The position numbers and the translations under genes are program-made. This document shows positions 31,511-42,661 of a stretch of DNA of 64,000 nucleotides, one piece after another (the first letter of the stretch is position 1; each line of letters opens with the position of its first letter). Source of the DNA: Fonsecaea monophora (lineage: Eukaryota; Ascomycota; Eurotiomycetes; Chaetothyriales; Herpotrichiellaceae); NCBI RefSeq assembly GCF_001642475.1, contig NW_019173995.1:121580-185579 (forward strand), read 5' to 3'. Under the pieces are notes generated by a model, which saw only the letters and a list, made by a program, of their open reading frames with translations, made no database searches and was not told where the DNA came from.

Positions 31511-33221
31511 CTAAGGGCCACTAGGGCTGGGCGGTCCATTAAGCTTGAAGTAGCCTGGTTGCAGCGTTTGGAACACGCCCGTAGGGTCGTACTTGGCGGC
31601 AATGCTCTGCAGCTTGGCTTTGTTGGCCGCGCCGTAGCTGGAAACGACGTCCTGGAACTGACTGGCGTAGTTCATGTAGATGTAGTCCTCAAACAACCCC
31701 ATCGACTGAGCCAGGGCCACTGTCCGGTCGATGACGCGTTGGTTGGTCTGGAGAATCCTCGTGTCATCGGCGGCGTCAGTCCACATCATGTTCGTGTTGA
31801 GCAGCAAGAATGGACCGTCAGAAGCAGAGAGACCCAGTGGGTTTCCGCCATTCTTGGTCATACCGGCCAGTTGTCCTTCGGTGATGACCTGCAATGTCGC
31901 GGCAGGCACCAGACCAGCAGCGTCCTTGATCGACTCGAGCTCCTCAAAGAAAATGTCTCGGACCGAGGCGGTGTGGTTCTTGTTGAGTTTGTATGCCGCC
32001 GCCCAGTAGGTCTCGCGCAGTCCGTCGGGATTGCTGGCGTTGAATTCCTGAGTCAGGTTTGCCAATGTCCGTATTGAGGTCGTATCAGAGATGGCTGGGA
32101 TGGACAAGTATTCGCTAAAGATGGGCGCATCAGCAATGGGCTGTGCGTATTGAAGGTCGGCAGCGGCGACTTTGAGATCGGAAGATTGCACATAAGCGAA
32201 AGAAAGGATCTGCGCGGCATTGGGGTCTTGAGGAGAGTTGACACCGACGTTGTAGAAGGCGTCGATGAGAGCGTCGAACTGGTCTTCAGTGGACACACGA
32301 CCGCCACCCCACATCAAGCCACCAGGAAGTGGGACAGCGTTCAATGTGAACTTGGTCACAATGCCAAAGTTGTTACCCCCACCACGCAGGGCAAAGAACA
32401 GGTCCTTGTTCTGGGTAGCGCTGGCAGTAACTATGACCCCAGACGCGGTGACAACCTCGTAGCTAACAACATTGTCGCAGGCCCACCCGTGGATGTTGGA
32501 GAAGAAGGAAATACCGCCACCAGTAGTCAGGCCGCCTACTCCAATGGCTGAGACACGACCGCCAATCACCGTTACATCGGCAGGCTGAAGGGTGGTATAC
32601 ACAGTGAACCATGTGTTACCTGGGCCAACGTCGGCGGTCTTTTTGTCTGATGAGAGCTTGATTGCGTTGATTTTTTCGAGTGACATGGTGATGCCACCCT
32701 GAATGCTAGAGGCCCCGGCGAAGGCTGCATGCCCGCCAGACTTGGCAGCGAATGGACATTGAGTGAGTCGCGAGAGCAAGATTGCTATTGACACCTGGGT
32801 CGCACTGGTTGGTTTGAAGATGCAGGATGGATCGACACTTTCTTGCTGGACGGACCAGTAGGCATTCGTGAAGGCATCAAAGGCTTGATTGCCTTGCTCG
32901 ATGACGTTCGACGAACCGAAGAGGAGCCTCAAAGAGTCGCACTGGGGGAAAGTAATCAGTAAGTATATCAGGGGTGAATTCGGCGATTCTTCGTTCGTCG
33001 ACGATGCTTTGAGCTGGGTAAGGACTCACGGCAATCGAGCATGGGGATATTGAGGATCTCTTAGTTAGAGAGGCCAGTTCTGGCAACGCCGACACATTGA
33101 CGCCCTGATCGATAAGTGCTTGGGTGACATTGAATTCAGGTGGCTCAAAGGGACTGTCCTGGGCAGCAACTGAGGCCGTAATGCCCAGGCCGATGGCGGC
33201 CACGTGGAGGGAGAAGCGCAT
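31511..33221 (-). CDS. Secreted FAD-linked oxidase, berberine-bridge-enzyme-like
   Basis: Exons 33221-33030 and 32941-31511 join in phase 0 to 540 residues (88-nt intron, GTGAGT...CCCCCAG). A hydrophobic signal peptide covers residues 1-20 (ending ASVAA-QD). CDSLR opens the FAD_binding_4 (PCMH-type) domain. KSGGHAAFAGASS carries the His expected to bind flavin covalently, as in BBE-like enzymes. The second attachment Cys (the CPTVG position of bicovalent members) reads VSAIG here, so only mono-covalent flavin is expected. GGGNNFGIVTKF is the second flavin-contact motif, and MNYASQFQD with YDPTGVF near the end is the C-terminal BBE motif. The likely role is oxidation of a carbohydrate or secondary metabolite outside the cell or in the secretory route; the substrate is unknown. 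The alternative start at 33266 would add 15 residues ahead of the signal peptide. Confidence 0.92.
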
Positions 33222-35664
33222 AATGGGGGCGAGAAGAGTAGAAAGCAAAGGGAAGCGAGGGAGCAAAGGCTTCTAGAAGACCTTTGCAACCCTGTGGATG
33301 CAACGAAAGACGCTCGCTTTACACCCGCCAAGACGCAAGAGCAGACTCAGCCTGTGTCCAACCACTGTGTAGCTTGACAATCCACAGAAGCCTACCAGAG
33401 AATGAAAGGCAGAAGATGAGGCGAGAGAACTGGGATCCAGGAGAACAGGCCAGCTACTTACGTTGAGCTAGGGTCGACGTCTGATGGTGTCCACACCTCC
33501 AAACCGGCAGATCAATTTCGTCGACCACGCAATGCTCCCTCCCTAGATGTCCCTCGCCTGTGACAAGGCTCTCCACAGAAGATGTCGTAGAAGGACCGGG
33601 AACGAGTGGTGTGGGCCTGTCGCGTGGCTCAATGGCGCTTCGACCGTTGCTACGCGTTCTCTTTTCTTTGTGTCGACATCTGACAAAGTGGACTTGACAG
33701 AAATAACAAGTGGGTGTCCCATTTCAGTGGTTTGATATCAGATCCAAAACCTCCCGAGTTTGGAGTCTGGCATCTGCCATGCTGGGAGCCATGGGTGGGG
33801 GCTAGCTTTTCTGGCGGAGAACCGGGAATCAGCAGGATCCCTCGTATCCCGTGTTTGACAAGGAAGATGGGTGGTGGCACTGGAGCTGGCCTTGAAGTGG
33901 CAGCAAGATCCTGCTCGTGGGTTACATGACCACGCCGGTGAATAGCCTAACACAGTCTAGCAAGCGAAGATAAGCGCGGACTATCTTCGATGGAGAATTT
34001 CATCGATTGATGAGCTCGGAAAGCCTTGCATTTTTTCTTTCATTGCCACGAGGCGGGCGAGAGATGAAAGGGTATAACTCCTGAAAGCTACATGGAAGCA
34101 GAAGACTAGGCATTTCGCCTCTGTTTCGTTGTACCGCTAGACCCGGTCGTAGATTGTGACATGGATCAACGAGGGATCAGGCATGGATATGTGAGCCGAT
34201 GGAGAGTCTGAACAAGGCCATCTTTACCCCTGAATCTTGCCTCGGGGCGGGACGTTGAAGGAAGCTAGACAACAACAACTAACCGAGTTGGGATTAGGCC
34301 AATCACCTGATCAAGCTGCACCTGCGGCACTGCACATGTTTCCAACCTTCTTTTCCTCTCCATCGCCCAATCCTGCAATCACCAGTTGAATCCCCATTCT
34401 TCATAAACCCTGTCCGTGGTCCAACGGTCGGCTTACATACGGATATGGCACCCTCGATCCGATCCTCGTTCACCGATACCACATACACGGAATGAAGAAA
34501 GAGGGACGAAGTTTGGAGCACCGCCTCGTACAGAGCAGACTCGAGTGCGTTCATCGTTCTCGGTACCACAGCTTTAGCACCTGGGCGATAAGGTATTCTC
34601 TACCGAGTACGAGCCACTCGAATTGCCACGTACCTTGCGGCGGAACACACTCGTAACGAGACTAGCTTCCTCATCCGAATCCATGGTTCCCCGGACTTTG
34701 GCTTGGTGCACTAAACGTTCAAGCTTTACGTTGATACGTCTAATTCAATGTTCTGTCCGAGACCAAGTGGGTTTTGTTTTCATTTGTCGCCATTGCACAC
34801 ATCGATATGTGTTAGCGTCAATGACGGCCATGCTGGGGAGCGGGCCACCGTCGATCTTACAAGATTAGAGGCTAGTACTGCACTTTGAGCGGTCTCGATG
34901 GTCCTGAGAAGTCTTGGATGGTGTGTCTTCCCGGTCACATGCATCGCGCACGGGAAATCCATCCCTTGGATCCTTCGAGCCCCTCTCCTGGTCCAGATTC
35001 TACGCTCCAGATTGACAGTGCGCAGTGTGTCCTCACATCCTTTTTTCGTGTCATGAGTGGTCGGAGAAGCCGGAGATAGAAAGAAGAGGCACAAAGAAAG
35101 AGAGATATGGGAGGCGGATGATGTTTATTCGCTCTCCATCGACGCTGCACCCAGCAACAGATTCAGGGCGATCATGGCCACGCAGACTCGTCCCTCTTTT
35201 AGCAGAGCCTAAGAGCTGCCTCGGTCCTCTTTCGCCTTCCACCTACGAGTAGGATTCCCTTAGCACCACACCACTGTTGGACCCCTGACACTTATCCTCA
35301 AACCAATACTAGTGGTGTTAACCCGGGATACCCAGGTGCATTTTTTCTTTCGGTGGGATGGGAGTTTTCACCCGGTTATGGTATATGCCAGGTTTCTAAG
35401 CAGTCTGCGGCTCGAGTCGACCTCGCTTGTTCCATTGTGCGTCGCACCAAAACCGTTTGGTGGCAGAGAGAAGTTTAGAGACGGTTGCAAGGAGAGAAAA
35501 TGTCGTACCGAGTACATACATTGTTCCCATATTTGAGAGAAGGCCGCGTTTTCTCCCCACCCTGCTCTTTGGCCGCCCACTAAGTATCGCTGTCTTCTCA
35601 TGCTTGGGGTGTGCCCAACTCCAGCATCTTTACCAACCTCCAGCATCGCTTTGCGTCTCCCATC
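33222..35664. other. Divergent intergenic region
   Basis: 2.4 kb between the starts of the secreted oxidase (minus) and the rhodopsin-like gene (plus). No gene is supported. It carries GTACCGAGTAC-type words (34600-34610, 35505-35515). A tRNA-like A-box text at 34411-34430 was examined and rejected. Confidence 0.4.
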
Positions 35665-37062
35665 ATGTCGTCCGCCCAAAACTATGTCTCTGAGAGGGCG
35701 CTGCTGGGAGTGGCATATGCCATGATTGGGGTCACCAGCATTGTCTTTTTAGCAAGGGCGCTCGTGAGAGTGCGACAACCGAAAAGATTCCAGGCAGAGG
35801 ATGTCTTTCTTGTGCTTGCCTACCTCTTCTTCCTCTCCCTCACTATCATGTACATCGTCGTAACGCCCGTCATGTTTCGCGTCACCGATGCATCATCCGG
35901 CAAGATACCAGTATATCCGGAGATACTGTCCGACTCTCTCTTCATGATCAAGATCTTCTTCGCCAACACCATGATCTTCTGGTTTACGCTATACTCGGTC
36001 AAATTCGCCTTTCTGTGTCTCTATCGCCGACTGATGACCGGCATTCCGATGTACATGCGACTCTGGTGGGCGGCTGCAGGGTTTTGTATCGTGGTAAGTT
36101 TCCACCCAGTTGAATACCCTCTCTCTCTCTCCCCAGCGCTGTCCTCTCTACACAAAGATCCCGGGTTGCTTCAACCACTGACTGTGCCGTTCAGACCTTG
36201 ATTGGCTGTGTCATTACAGATTTCACCAGCTGTCACAGCATGCACGCATGGTTCACGCCAGGGCTGTGCTCCGAGGACAGGGATGTACAGGCTCAGATCG
36301 CCTCACTATATTTCGCCTATGCGGTAGACGTCTTGTCGGACCTCTTCAGTAAGCCCCGAGTCATCTCTACTAGGTCAGAGCGTGTCCATCTTGCTAACTT
36401 GATGTGATCTTTCAGTCATGTTCCTCCCCCTACGTCTGATCTGGAAATTACAACGGCCGAAATCGCAAAAGGTCGGAATCGGCGCTCTGTTTTGCGTGGG
36501 CTTGATTTGCATTATCTTCGCCACCATCCGAGTTGTGCAGATTGGAGTCAAGACAGAGGGTCATAGCACCCCGTCCTCGTCGTGGCTTGCCTTGTGGGCC
36601 ATAGTCGAGTCGGCGGTTACCATCATCGTGGGCTGCTGTCCGGGCCTGTACTCGAAGGCCAAAGAAGCACAAACATCGCGCAAGAATGGGTCCAGGAAGA
36701 GCGGCATGCCCCCGGGGTACAACTACGGAAGCCACATCTACGGCAAACCGGGCACCGGCCCTGGCAACACTGGCATGGGAACCCACCACGGCGCCAGCCG
36801 CGCGACCAACGGGGACATCGAGATGGGACACCTCCCCACCAAGGTCTCTGGAGGTGGCGGCGGCCAGACGCGGCGGTGGAAGGACAAGATGAGCAGCGTC
36901 ACCGACACGTTCTGGGCCAACGACAGCTCCAGCCAGGAGGAGCTCAACACCAACAAACAAATCTACGTCAGCACGAGCGTCGAGATCAAGGACGAGGAGG
37001 AAGGTGACCACACGGGAAGTCGTCGCGAAGCCGAGTACCACTATCCCAAGAGCCCCGTGTGA
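35665..37062 (+). CDS. Fungal rhodopsin-like integral membrane protein (PTH11-related, no CFEM)
   Basis: Exons 35665-36093, 36195-36348 and 36416-37062 join to 409 residues; the introns have GTAAGT/GTAAGC donors and CAG acceptors with GCTAACT in intron 2. Seven hydrophobic segments lie in residues 12-285. The text pattern LVRVRQPKRFQAEDVFLVLAYLF is characteristic of the fungal rhodopsin-like domain found in PTH11-type proteins. W-F-TLYSVKFAFLCLYRRL and CSEDRDVQAQIASLYFAYAVDVLSD are the other conserved blocks. The cytoplasmic tail (about 120 residues) is Gly/His/Ser-rich and then acidic. No retinal-binding lysine motif is expected in this family and no N-terminal CFEM domain exists. PTH11-like proteins act in surface sensing in plant pathogens, but most paralogues are uncharacterised. 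Start at 35665: the longer frame to 35611 begins with GTG. Confidence 0.88.
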
Positions 37063-37947
37063 GCCTGTTTGGGTCTGCACAAAGACGCGCACGCCACTTA
37101 TCACGAGCGTGGGAAGAAGCAGTCCGTCAGGGACGGGTCTGTATCGCTCGACCTAGATCTAGATCTGGATCTAGATGTACACTGTATCGCGCGTTGTACA
37201 GTACCTCAAAATGCCCCCGCAAGGCAAACAAGGAGTTTATGATTCGCAGACTCATTAACACCAAAAGGAGTTTCGGTCTCCTGTTCCTGTTATCCGGTCC
37301 GTCCCAGCACACACTGTATATCTCAATCATCGGCGGTGGCTTTCAATGACTTATGTTTCTCTCCCTCAAGGACGCACGCTCTAACTTAAGGTAGTGAATG
37401 GATGGGGCTGCTCTACGAAGCGGGTTTCCAAGTCCTTCATATGATTCACTCCTGAGCAGAATGGTGCCAAAGAAGAATGGAGGGCCTCTAGGAGGGAGAC
37501 AAGAAGGGCAGAGAGGACTCCCCATGTACGAGGTACGTGGGTAGCTAAATGACCCCTGTGATGGAGCCGCTGTATCAATCGGGGGGTTCTCTCGGCTACT
37601 TGGCTACCTACACGTGTGTGTATGTATGTATGTACTTGTACCTGTGCCTGTACCTCGTATACTTGAAGCATTTCTTTTTCTTTTTCTCCTTTGTTCTTTT
37701 CTGTCTCTTCGCCTCTTTCTTCGTCACAATGAAAAATACCAACCAATTAATCATGGTAACCATATTGTGATGATATACAATATGATGCATGACAGTATGC
37801 CTAGGCTCTCCCCGGAACAGGACGTGACAAGACAAGACATTAGATGACACTTTTCTCAAGTTCACCTCAAGTCACCTCACCTCAACCCAGCTCAGGCCAG
37901 CTCAAAGGCGCCAGCTCAGTCAGCCCCGGCTCAGTCAGCCTGGCTTT
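37063..37947. other. Convergent 3' spacer
   Basis: 885 bp between the 3' ends of the rhodopsin-like gene and the P450 gene. It contains the 6-bp repeat at 37153-37176, GTACGAGGTAC (37526-37536), a TGTATGTATGTA run near 37617-37632 and a CTCAGC/CTCACC-rich stretch before the P450 stop (37862-37943). No gene seen. Confidence 0.45.
37153..37176. repeat. 6-bp tandem repeat (CTAGAT)4
   Basis: Four contiguous units, three exact CTAGAT and one CTGGAT, about 90 bp after the stop codon of the rhodopsin-like gene. Confidence 0.85.
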
Positions 37948-39683
37948 CTAGCCCTCAGCAGCAGCATGCAGCCGCAACCGAACCCCATCTTTCGGCTTGC
38001 CAGTCAAGGTCAACGCCCATTGAATCGGGCCCTTGGGCACGCTCGACCCATCGAGCCTGTCAAACCGCTGGAGGAGGCGAACGGTCACGTAGGCGGCCTT
38101 TGTCAGGGCAAACTGCTGTCCGAGACAGATTCTGGGGTTCCCCCAAAAATGTTAGCATACGCACTGGCGTTGGGAGGGATTTTTCGCAAAGTCGTTAATT
38201 TGGTTTCTGGGAATCACCTACCTCGGTCCACCGTTGAAGGGGAGATACTCAAATCCGTACTTGTGGTTCCGCCACCGCTCCGGTCTGAACGTGTCGGCAT
38301 CGGGGCCCCAGAAGTCGGGGTGTCGTTGCATCACATACACCAAATAGGCAATTTCCGTACCGGCCGGTAGGAAAACGGGGGAAAGACCATCTTCACCGCC
38401 CCCGAAAGGCAGGCTGGTGTCTCTAGTGCATCGCCGTCCGTTGAGAGGGACGCTAGGAAAAAGCCGCAAGGTCTCATTGATGCACCATTGCAGATAGGAG
38501 CAAGCCTTCAGGTTGGCAAAGGTGAGGTCTCTGGGCGATTCAAAGGTTCCAAAGTCTTCGCCAATGATTGATCGCAGCCTGTTGAATATCTCGGGGTGCT
38601 GGACCAGCATGAGAAACAAGAAACTCAGCAACGAAGCGGTGGTGTCGCGACCGGCCAACAGAATCGACAGGAGTTGGTCACGAATCTCGATCGGATCTCT
38701 GGTCTCGTTGACCAGGCTCTCGAGAAAGACATATTTTTCCGTTTTGCCACTCTCGACAAGTTCTTTCGTACCGCCGCGGCCGAGAGCTTTGTGCACGAAT
38801 CGGTCAATGTATCGATGGCACAATCGGCAGTCCTCATTGTGCTTCCTGGTCAGGACCAAATAGTAGAATTCGTTCAGCAAGAGAGCCTTGGCCATGCGGT
38901 CTTGACAGGCTTCGAAAGCTTCCACAAAGGCACGGTCTTCGGCATTTTTTGCCGCGGTCTCGTCGGAAAGTGCAGAGAGTTGGATGTTGGTGCTCTCTCC
39001 AAAGAGGAATTCGCTCGCCGAGTCCATGGTGAACCGGGCAATCAGAGGTTGAATGTCGGTCGTGATCGTCCACCCGTCGGCTTGCACAGGAAGTGCTCTG
39101 AGCAAGTTTTGTACGTGCTTCTCTTCCAGACCCAGGTCCTTGACCTGATCACGCGAGAATTGCGGTCGAAGAAGAGCGCGGGAGTGCTCCCATTGCTTCC
39201 CGTCGGCTGAAAAGATGCCGTGGCCAAGTCTGTTTCCAGCGTCACCAGAGGTTCAGCCTCGTTTCCGTGTCACGCTCTCAAGTCAACTCACAATGGAGCA
39301 AATGCCGAGTTGCGGATCTTGCCCAGCTCGAAATCCTTGAATTGAGTAGCCAGCACGGCCTGGATATTCCGTGGGTCACACGTGACAAAGACCCGGTCCC
39401 CCAGGATGTTCGTGTCATAAGAATAGACTGTCTTGTTCCTGCGTCGCGACACATCGTCAAACACGCCTCGAATATACTCAAGGACTTCGTTCTTGCTATT
39501 CGCCCGTAGGGTTTTGACCAAGTTCACCAGCCCCAGTGGATCAGGGGTGTATTCTGTGGGTGCCGGCCGACAGCCAAGCTGCTTTGCGGCGATGGCATGG
39601 CGACGCCTTTTTGAGAATGAGGATATGAGAAGATAAAGCACGAACGCAGTAGCAACACTACATATCAGAGCAACCGTCAACAT
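37948..39683 (-). CDS. Cytochrome P450, CYP52 clan (fatty acid/alkane hydroxylase type)
   Basis: Exons 39683-39292, 39229-38222 and 38131-37948 join to 527 residues; introns of 62 and 90 nt have GTGAGT/GTAGGT donors, and intron 2 has TGCTAACAT and CAG. An N-terminal membrane anchor (residues 1-22) is followed by a basic stop-transfer patch (SKRRRH), placing it on the ER. The I-helix motif AGRDTTAS supports oxygen activation and ETLR is the ExxR motif. The haem loop PFNGGPRICLGQQFA spans the last intron, with the axial Cys at about 469. The text RPQFSRDQVKDLG and the exact haem loop with ICLGQQFALT match the CYP52/CYP539-type clan, whose known members omega-hydroxylate alkanes and fatty acids. 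The substrate here is unproven. A cytochrome P450 reductase partner is not encoded in the window. Confidence 0.94.
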
Positions 39684-40450
39684 TATGTTCCGTCATGCAC
39701 GTTGGGCTGGTGAATGGCATGTGAACGGCTGAGTCAAAGAGTAAGCACGCATGAACTTCTACTGTGACGAGCTTGGCGGCCAGACCATCAGGCCATCTAC
39801 TCATTGCAAAGAGAAGGTTCATCGAGGGGCAGACAAGGCTGTGTAGTCACGTGACAAGGCTGCCCTGTACTTGTGTAGACTCGTTCATCGGCAGGCGCCA
39901 CGATCCTTTCCTTCCTCCCGAAGATCCTCCACGGCGGATCTCACACCATTACATACTCGGTCGGGCTTATAGACTACAGGCAATAGTAGGCTACCACACA
40001 GAGGATAGATGGCTATCCATCGAGTACGAGCTGCGACATGTTTCCGAGAACAAAGACCACGATACCCCTGAAATGGCAAATGGTAATATACTATTGTGAC
40101 GGGCATCCTTACGCGACAAAAGACAAGAGTTCATCATCAGACCGTCATCATGATTTCTTCGTGGCCGTATCTTCTCATCCATATCGTTCACACGTGAAAA
40201 CCAGAGGACTAGACACCGAGTACGACAAAGTCCACTTTACCACCAAACGTATCCATCCTCTTCTCAGCCTGGAGAGATTCATATATCGGTATAGAGCATT
40301 TCTCTTGTTTTCTTTCTTTGCTGGCAAGGAAACCCACGCTTGCTAAAATGCTAACCACCAAACAAAAGAAATTCGTATCCACTTGATTCGTCGTGTGGCA
40401 TCTTGGACATCGTTTCTCCGTAAATTCGAATCTAGATCGCTTGCTCAAAT
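39684..40450. other. P450 promoter region and 3' flank of next gene
   Basis: 767 bp upstream of the P450 ATG. Contains TGAGTCA near 39730 and TCACGTGAC at about 39847-39855 (E-box). The words ATCGAGTACGAG (about 40019) and ACCGAGTACGAC (about 40216) belong to the dispersed motif family. No gene supported. Confidence 0.4.
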
Positions 40451-42661
40451 TCAACGTCGCCATCCGGGTGGTGGAGGTGGCCGGCCTCCTCGGTAGACGA
40501 CTTCCCGCTCAATAAAGCGCTCTTCTTCTCGATCCCACTCCGGGCGGTGACGTGGTGGTGGGGGTTCGATGGCCAGAGGGCGTGGCAACGGTTCTTCGAC
40601 AGCCGGAGGCAGGACTCGATTTTCCCACTCAATCTCCTTGATCCGCTTTCGTCGCTCTTTGCGAATATCATCCGACAGACCGACCAGACGAGCAATATCT
40701 TCCTAGTACACCATTAGCAGCATTCCAACCAACAAGATCTTTGACGATGCGAAACTCACATAACGCAAATATGCGATGATGTAGTAGAAGTCATCCGTCT
40801 CCTCATACTCATATCCCATTTCTTGAATCGCCTCCTTGACAACAAGATCCTTGGTCACCTCGGTCCACAATCCATCCTTGGGATTCCGCTCCTTCCCATA
40901 CCGACGGCCAATCTCTCCATTCGCTGAAGGCAGCGGAGCTGGGGGATGAACCGGGATCGGCGCAGGTAGCGGTGCAGGGAGCACAGGTGCTGGAGCAGGA
41001 AGCGGTCTCGCAACCGCGCTTTCGTAACGTTCATCAACTCCATCCGGCATGAACTTGCTTCTTCGGACGCCATTGTACCTTTGCCAGGTAATTTCCTGAC
41101 TCGCCCCACCAGCTCCATCCATTCGCACACGACGTGTCCCCGGAGGTACATCGACGATCTCCCAGTCACGGGTCGCTCCTTGGTAGGCTTCGCCGACGTA
41201 CGCCCGATCCATGGCACGGGCATTATAGTACTCTGCTTCTTCCTGCACATCCCTTTCATAGCCTCGATAAACCTCGCGCCGAGCGGGTGGAGCGTCGTAA
41301 TATGGATCACGTGTTGGCGGGGGCGTGTACGGTGCAACGCTCTTCGGGCTCGCCGGACCGTCCCTACGATCTATCACGATATCCTCGTTCTCAGTGCGAC
41401 CATTCCGGGTTTGGGTTCTGCTGATCTCGATACGTTCTTCTGATCGAGCTCGTACAGATGGTGGTGGAGGAGGGAGAGGCGGGCTTGGTGGCGATGGTGG
41501 TCGTGAAATTACGCGTGGTCGAGTTGGAATAGCAACTTCAAAGCCGTGATCAATATGGCGATGATGTGTTATAACCTCTTGATGAATGGTGGGAGCGTTG
41601 ATGACTGGGGGCTCTGGAGGAGGCAGAGGCGCAGGGGCAGTGCGAGCTGAGGTCACCGATGTAGCAGGAGACCGAGACCGAGAGCTCTTGCGGATGATAA
41701 TTTCCTGCTGGTTGCGAGTGCCACTGCGTCCATCTCGCTCTTGTTGGCGGATGATGATCTCATCATTCGAAGCACTGCTGGAACGCCGTACCCTAGACCT
41801 AGCTCGTTCGTGTGACTTGGGGCGGGCCAAAGCATAGTCTTCGTAACGGCGGGCGTCAAGATTCTGCTCATCACGGCGGATGATGATTTCTTGCCTGTCG
41901 ACGTCCCCTCGGACAGACTTTCGGTCGAAGTCACCTCGACGAGACATTGTATCGTCAAAATCGTCATAGCGAGAACGTCGATCAGACTCATCACGGCGAA
42001 TGACAATTTCCTCCCTAGAAGAGTTGACCTCTCTGGGCGGTGGTGGTCGCACCTCGCGCTCTCTCTCATCGCGGCGGATGACAATCTCCTCACGGGAAGA
42101 ATTCACTTCCCTCGGCGGTGGTGGCCGCGTCTCTCGTTCTCGTTCATCTCGACGAATGATGATCTCTTCGCGGTCTCGATCACGCTGGGGAGGTGGAAGT
42201 CTTCGCTCAGGCTCCCGCTCGTCTCGGCGGATGATGATCTCTTCACGGTCGACGTCCCGCTCTCTTACTCGAGGTGGAGGCGGCCTTGACTCGGACTCGT
42301 CTCTCCTGATGATGATCTCCTCCTTTTCGACTCTTCTCTCCGGCTGAGGGGAAGGGGACCGGCGACGGGGTCGAGCAGCGAACTCGAAGTCTTCCTGTTC
42401 TCGTTTTCGAAGCACCACCGGACCAGCGGTGGTTCGACCATAACCCTCTTGTAAGAAAGCAGGGGTGGACCCTGGCCGCTCACGGACTTCCTCTCGTACG
42501 ATTGTTTCTCTTTCTCGCTCACGGACAGGTGTGGAGCGGCGAAAGTCTACCTCTTCGTCCAAGTAACGGTCATCGTAGTATCGGCGACCATTCCGTGTAC
42601 CATAGCTTTCTCGACGGTCTTCATAAATGGACACATCGTCGGCGTAACGACGTCCTGCCAT
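40451..42661 (-). CDS. DUF8035-like protein with EEIIIRRDE repeats
   Basis: Exons 42661-40760 and 40702-40451 join in phase 0 to 717 residues (57-nt intron, GTGAGT...TAG). Residues 1-110 are Arg/Asp/Glu/Tyr-rich. About eight to nine spaced copies of the unit EEI(I/V)IRRDE follow, separated by Arg/Pro-rich linkers with PPPP runs (residues about 112-330). Next come a Pro-rich centre and a more ordered part (YVGEAYQGATRDWEIVDVP, then QEITWQRYNGVRRSKFMPDGV), which I take as the conserved DUF8035 region. A segment with GKERNPKDGLWTEVTKDLV and a bipartite-looking basic C-terminus (RKERRKRIKEIEWENR) complete it. The charge alternation suggests extended charged helices or strands that self-associate. 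No enzyme motif. Function unknown; proteins of this type are common in Pezizomycotina. Confidence 0.82.

Noticed and set aside
34411..34490. Possible tRNA-Glu-like gene (TCCGTGGTCCAACGGT resembling an A box, CGATCCGATCC resembling a B box)
   Set aside because: The acceptor arms do not pair, the anticodon region does not form a stem-loop, and the TTCGANNCC B box is imperfect. Probably coincidence or a very decayed copy.
36448..37104. 218-codon minus frame antisense to the rhodopsin-like gene
   Set aside because: Shadow of a GC-rich coding exon; the plus strand has clear membrane-protein text and splice sites.
31511..39683. Secondary-metabolite gene cluster
   Set aside because: No polyketide synthase, NRPS, terpene synthase or dedicated regulator in the window.
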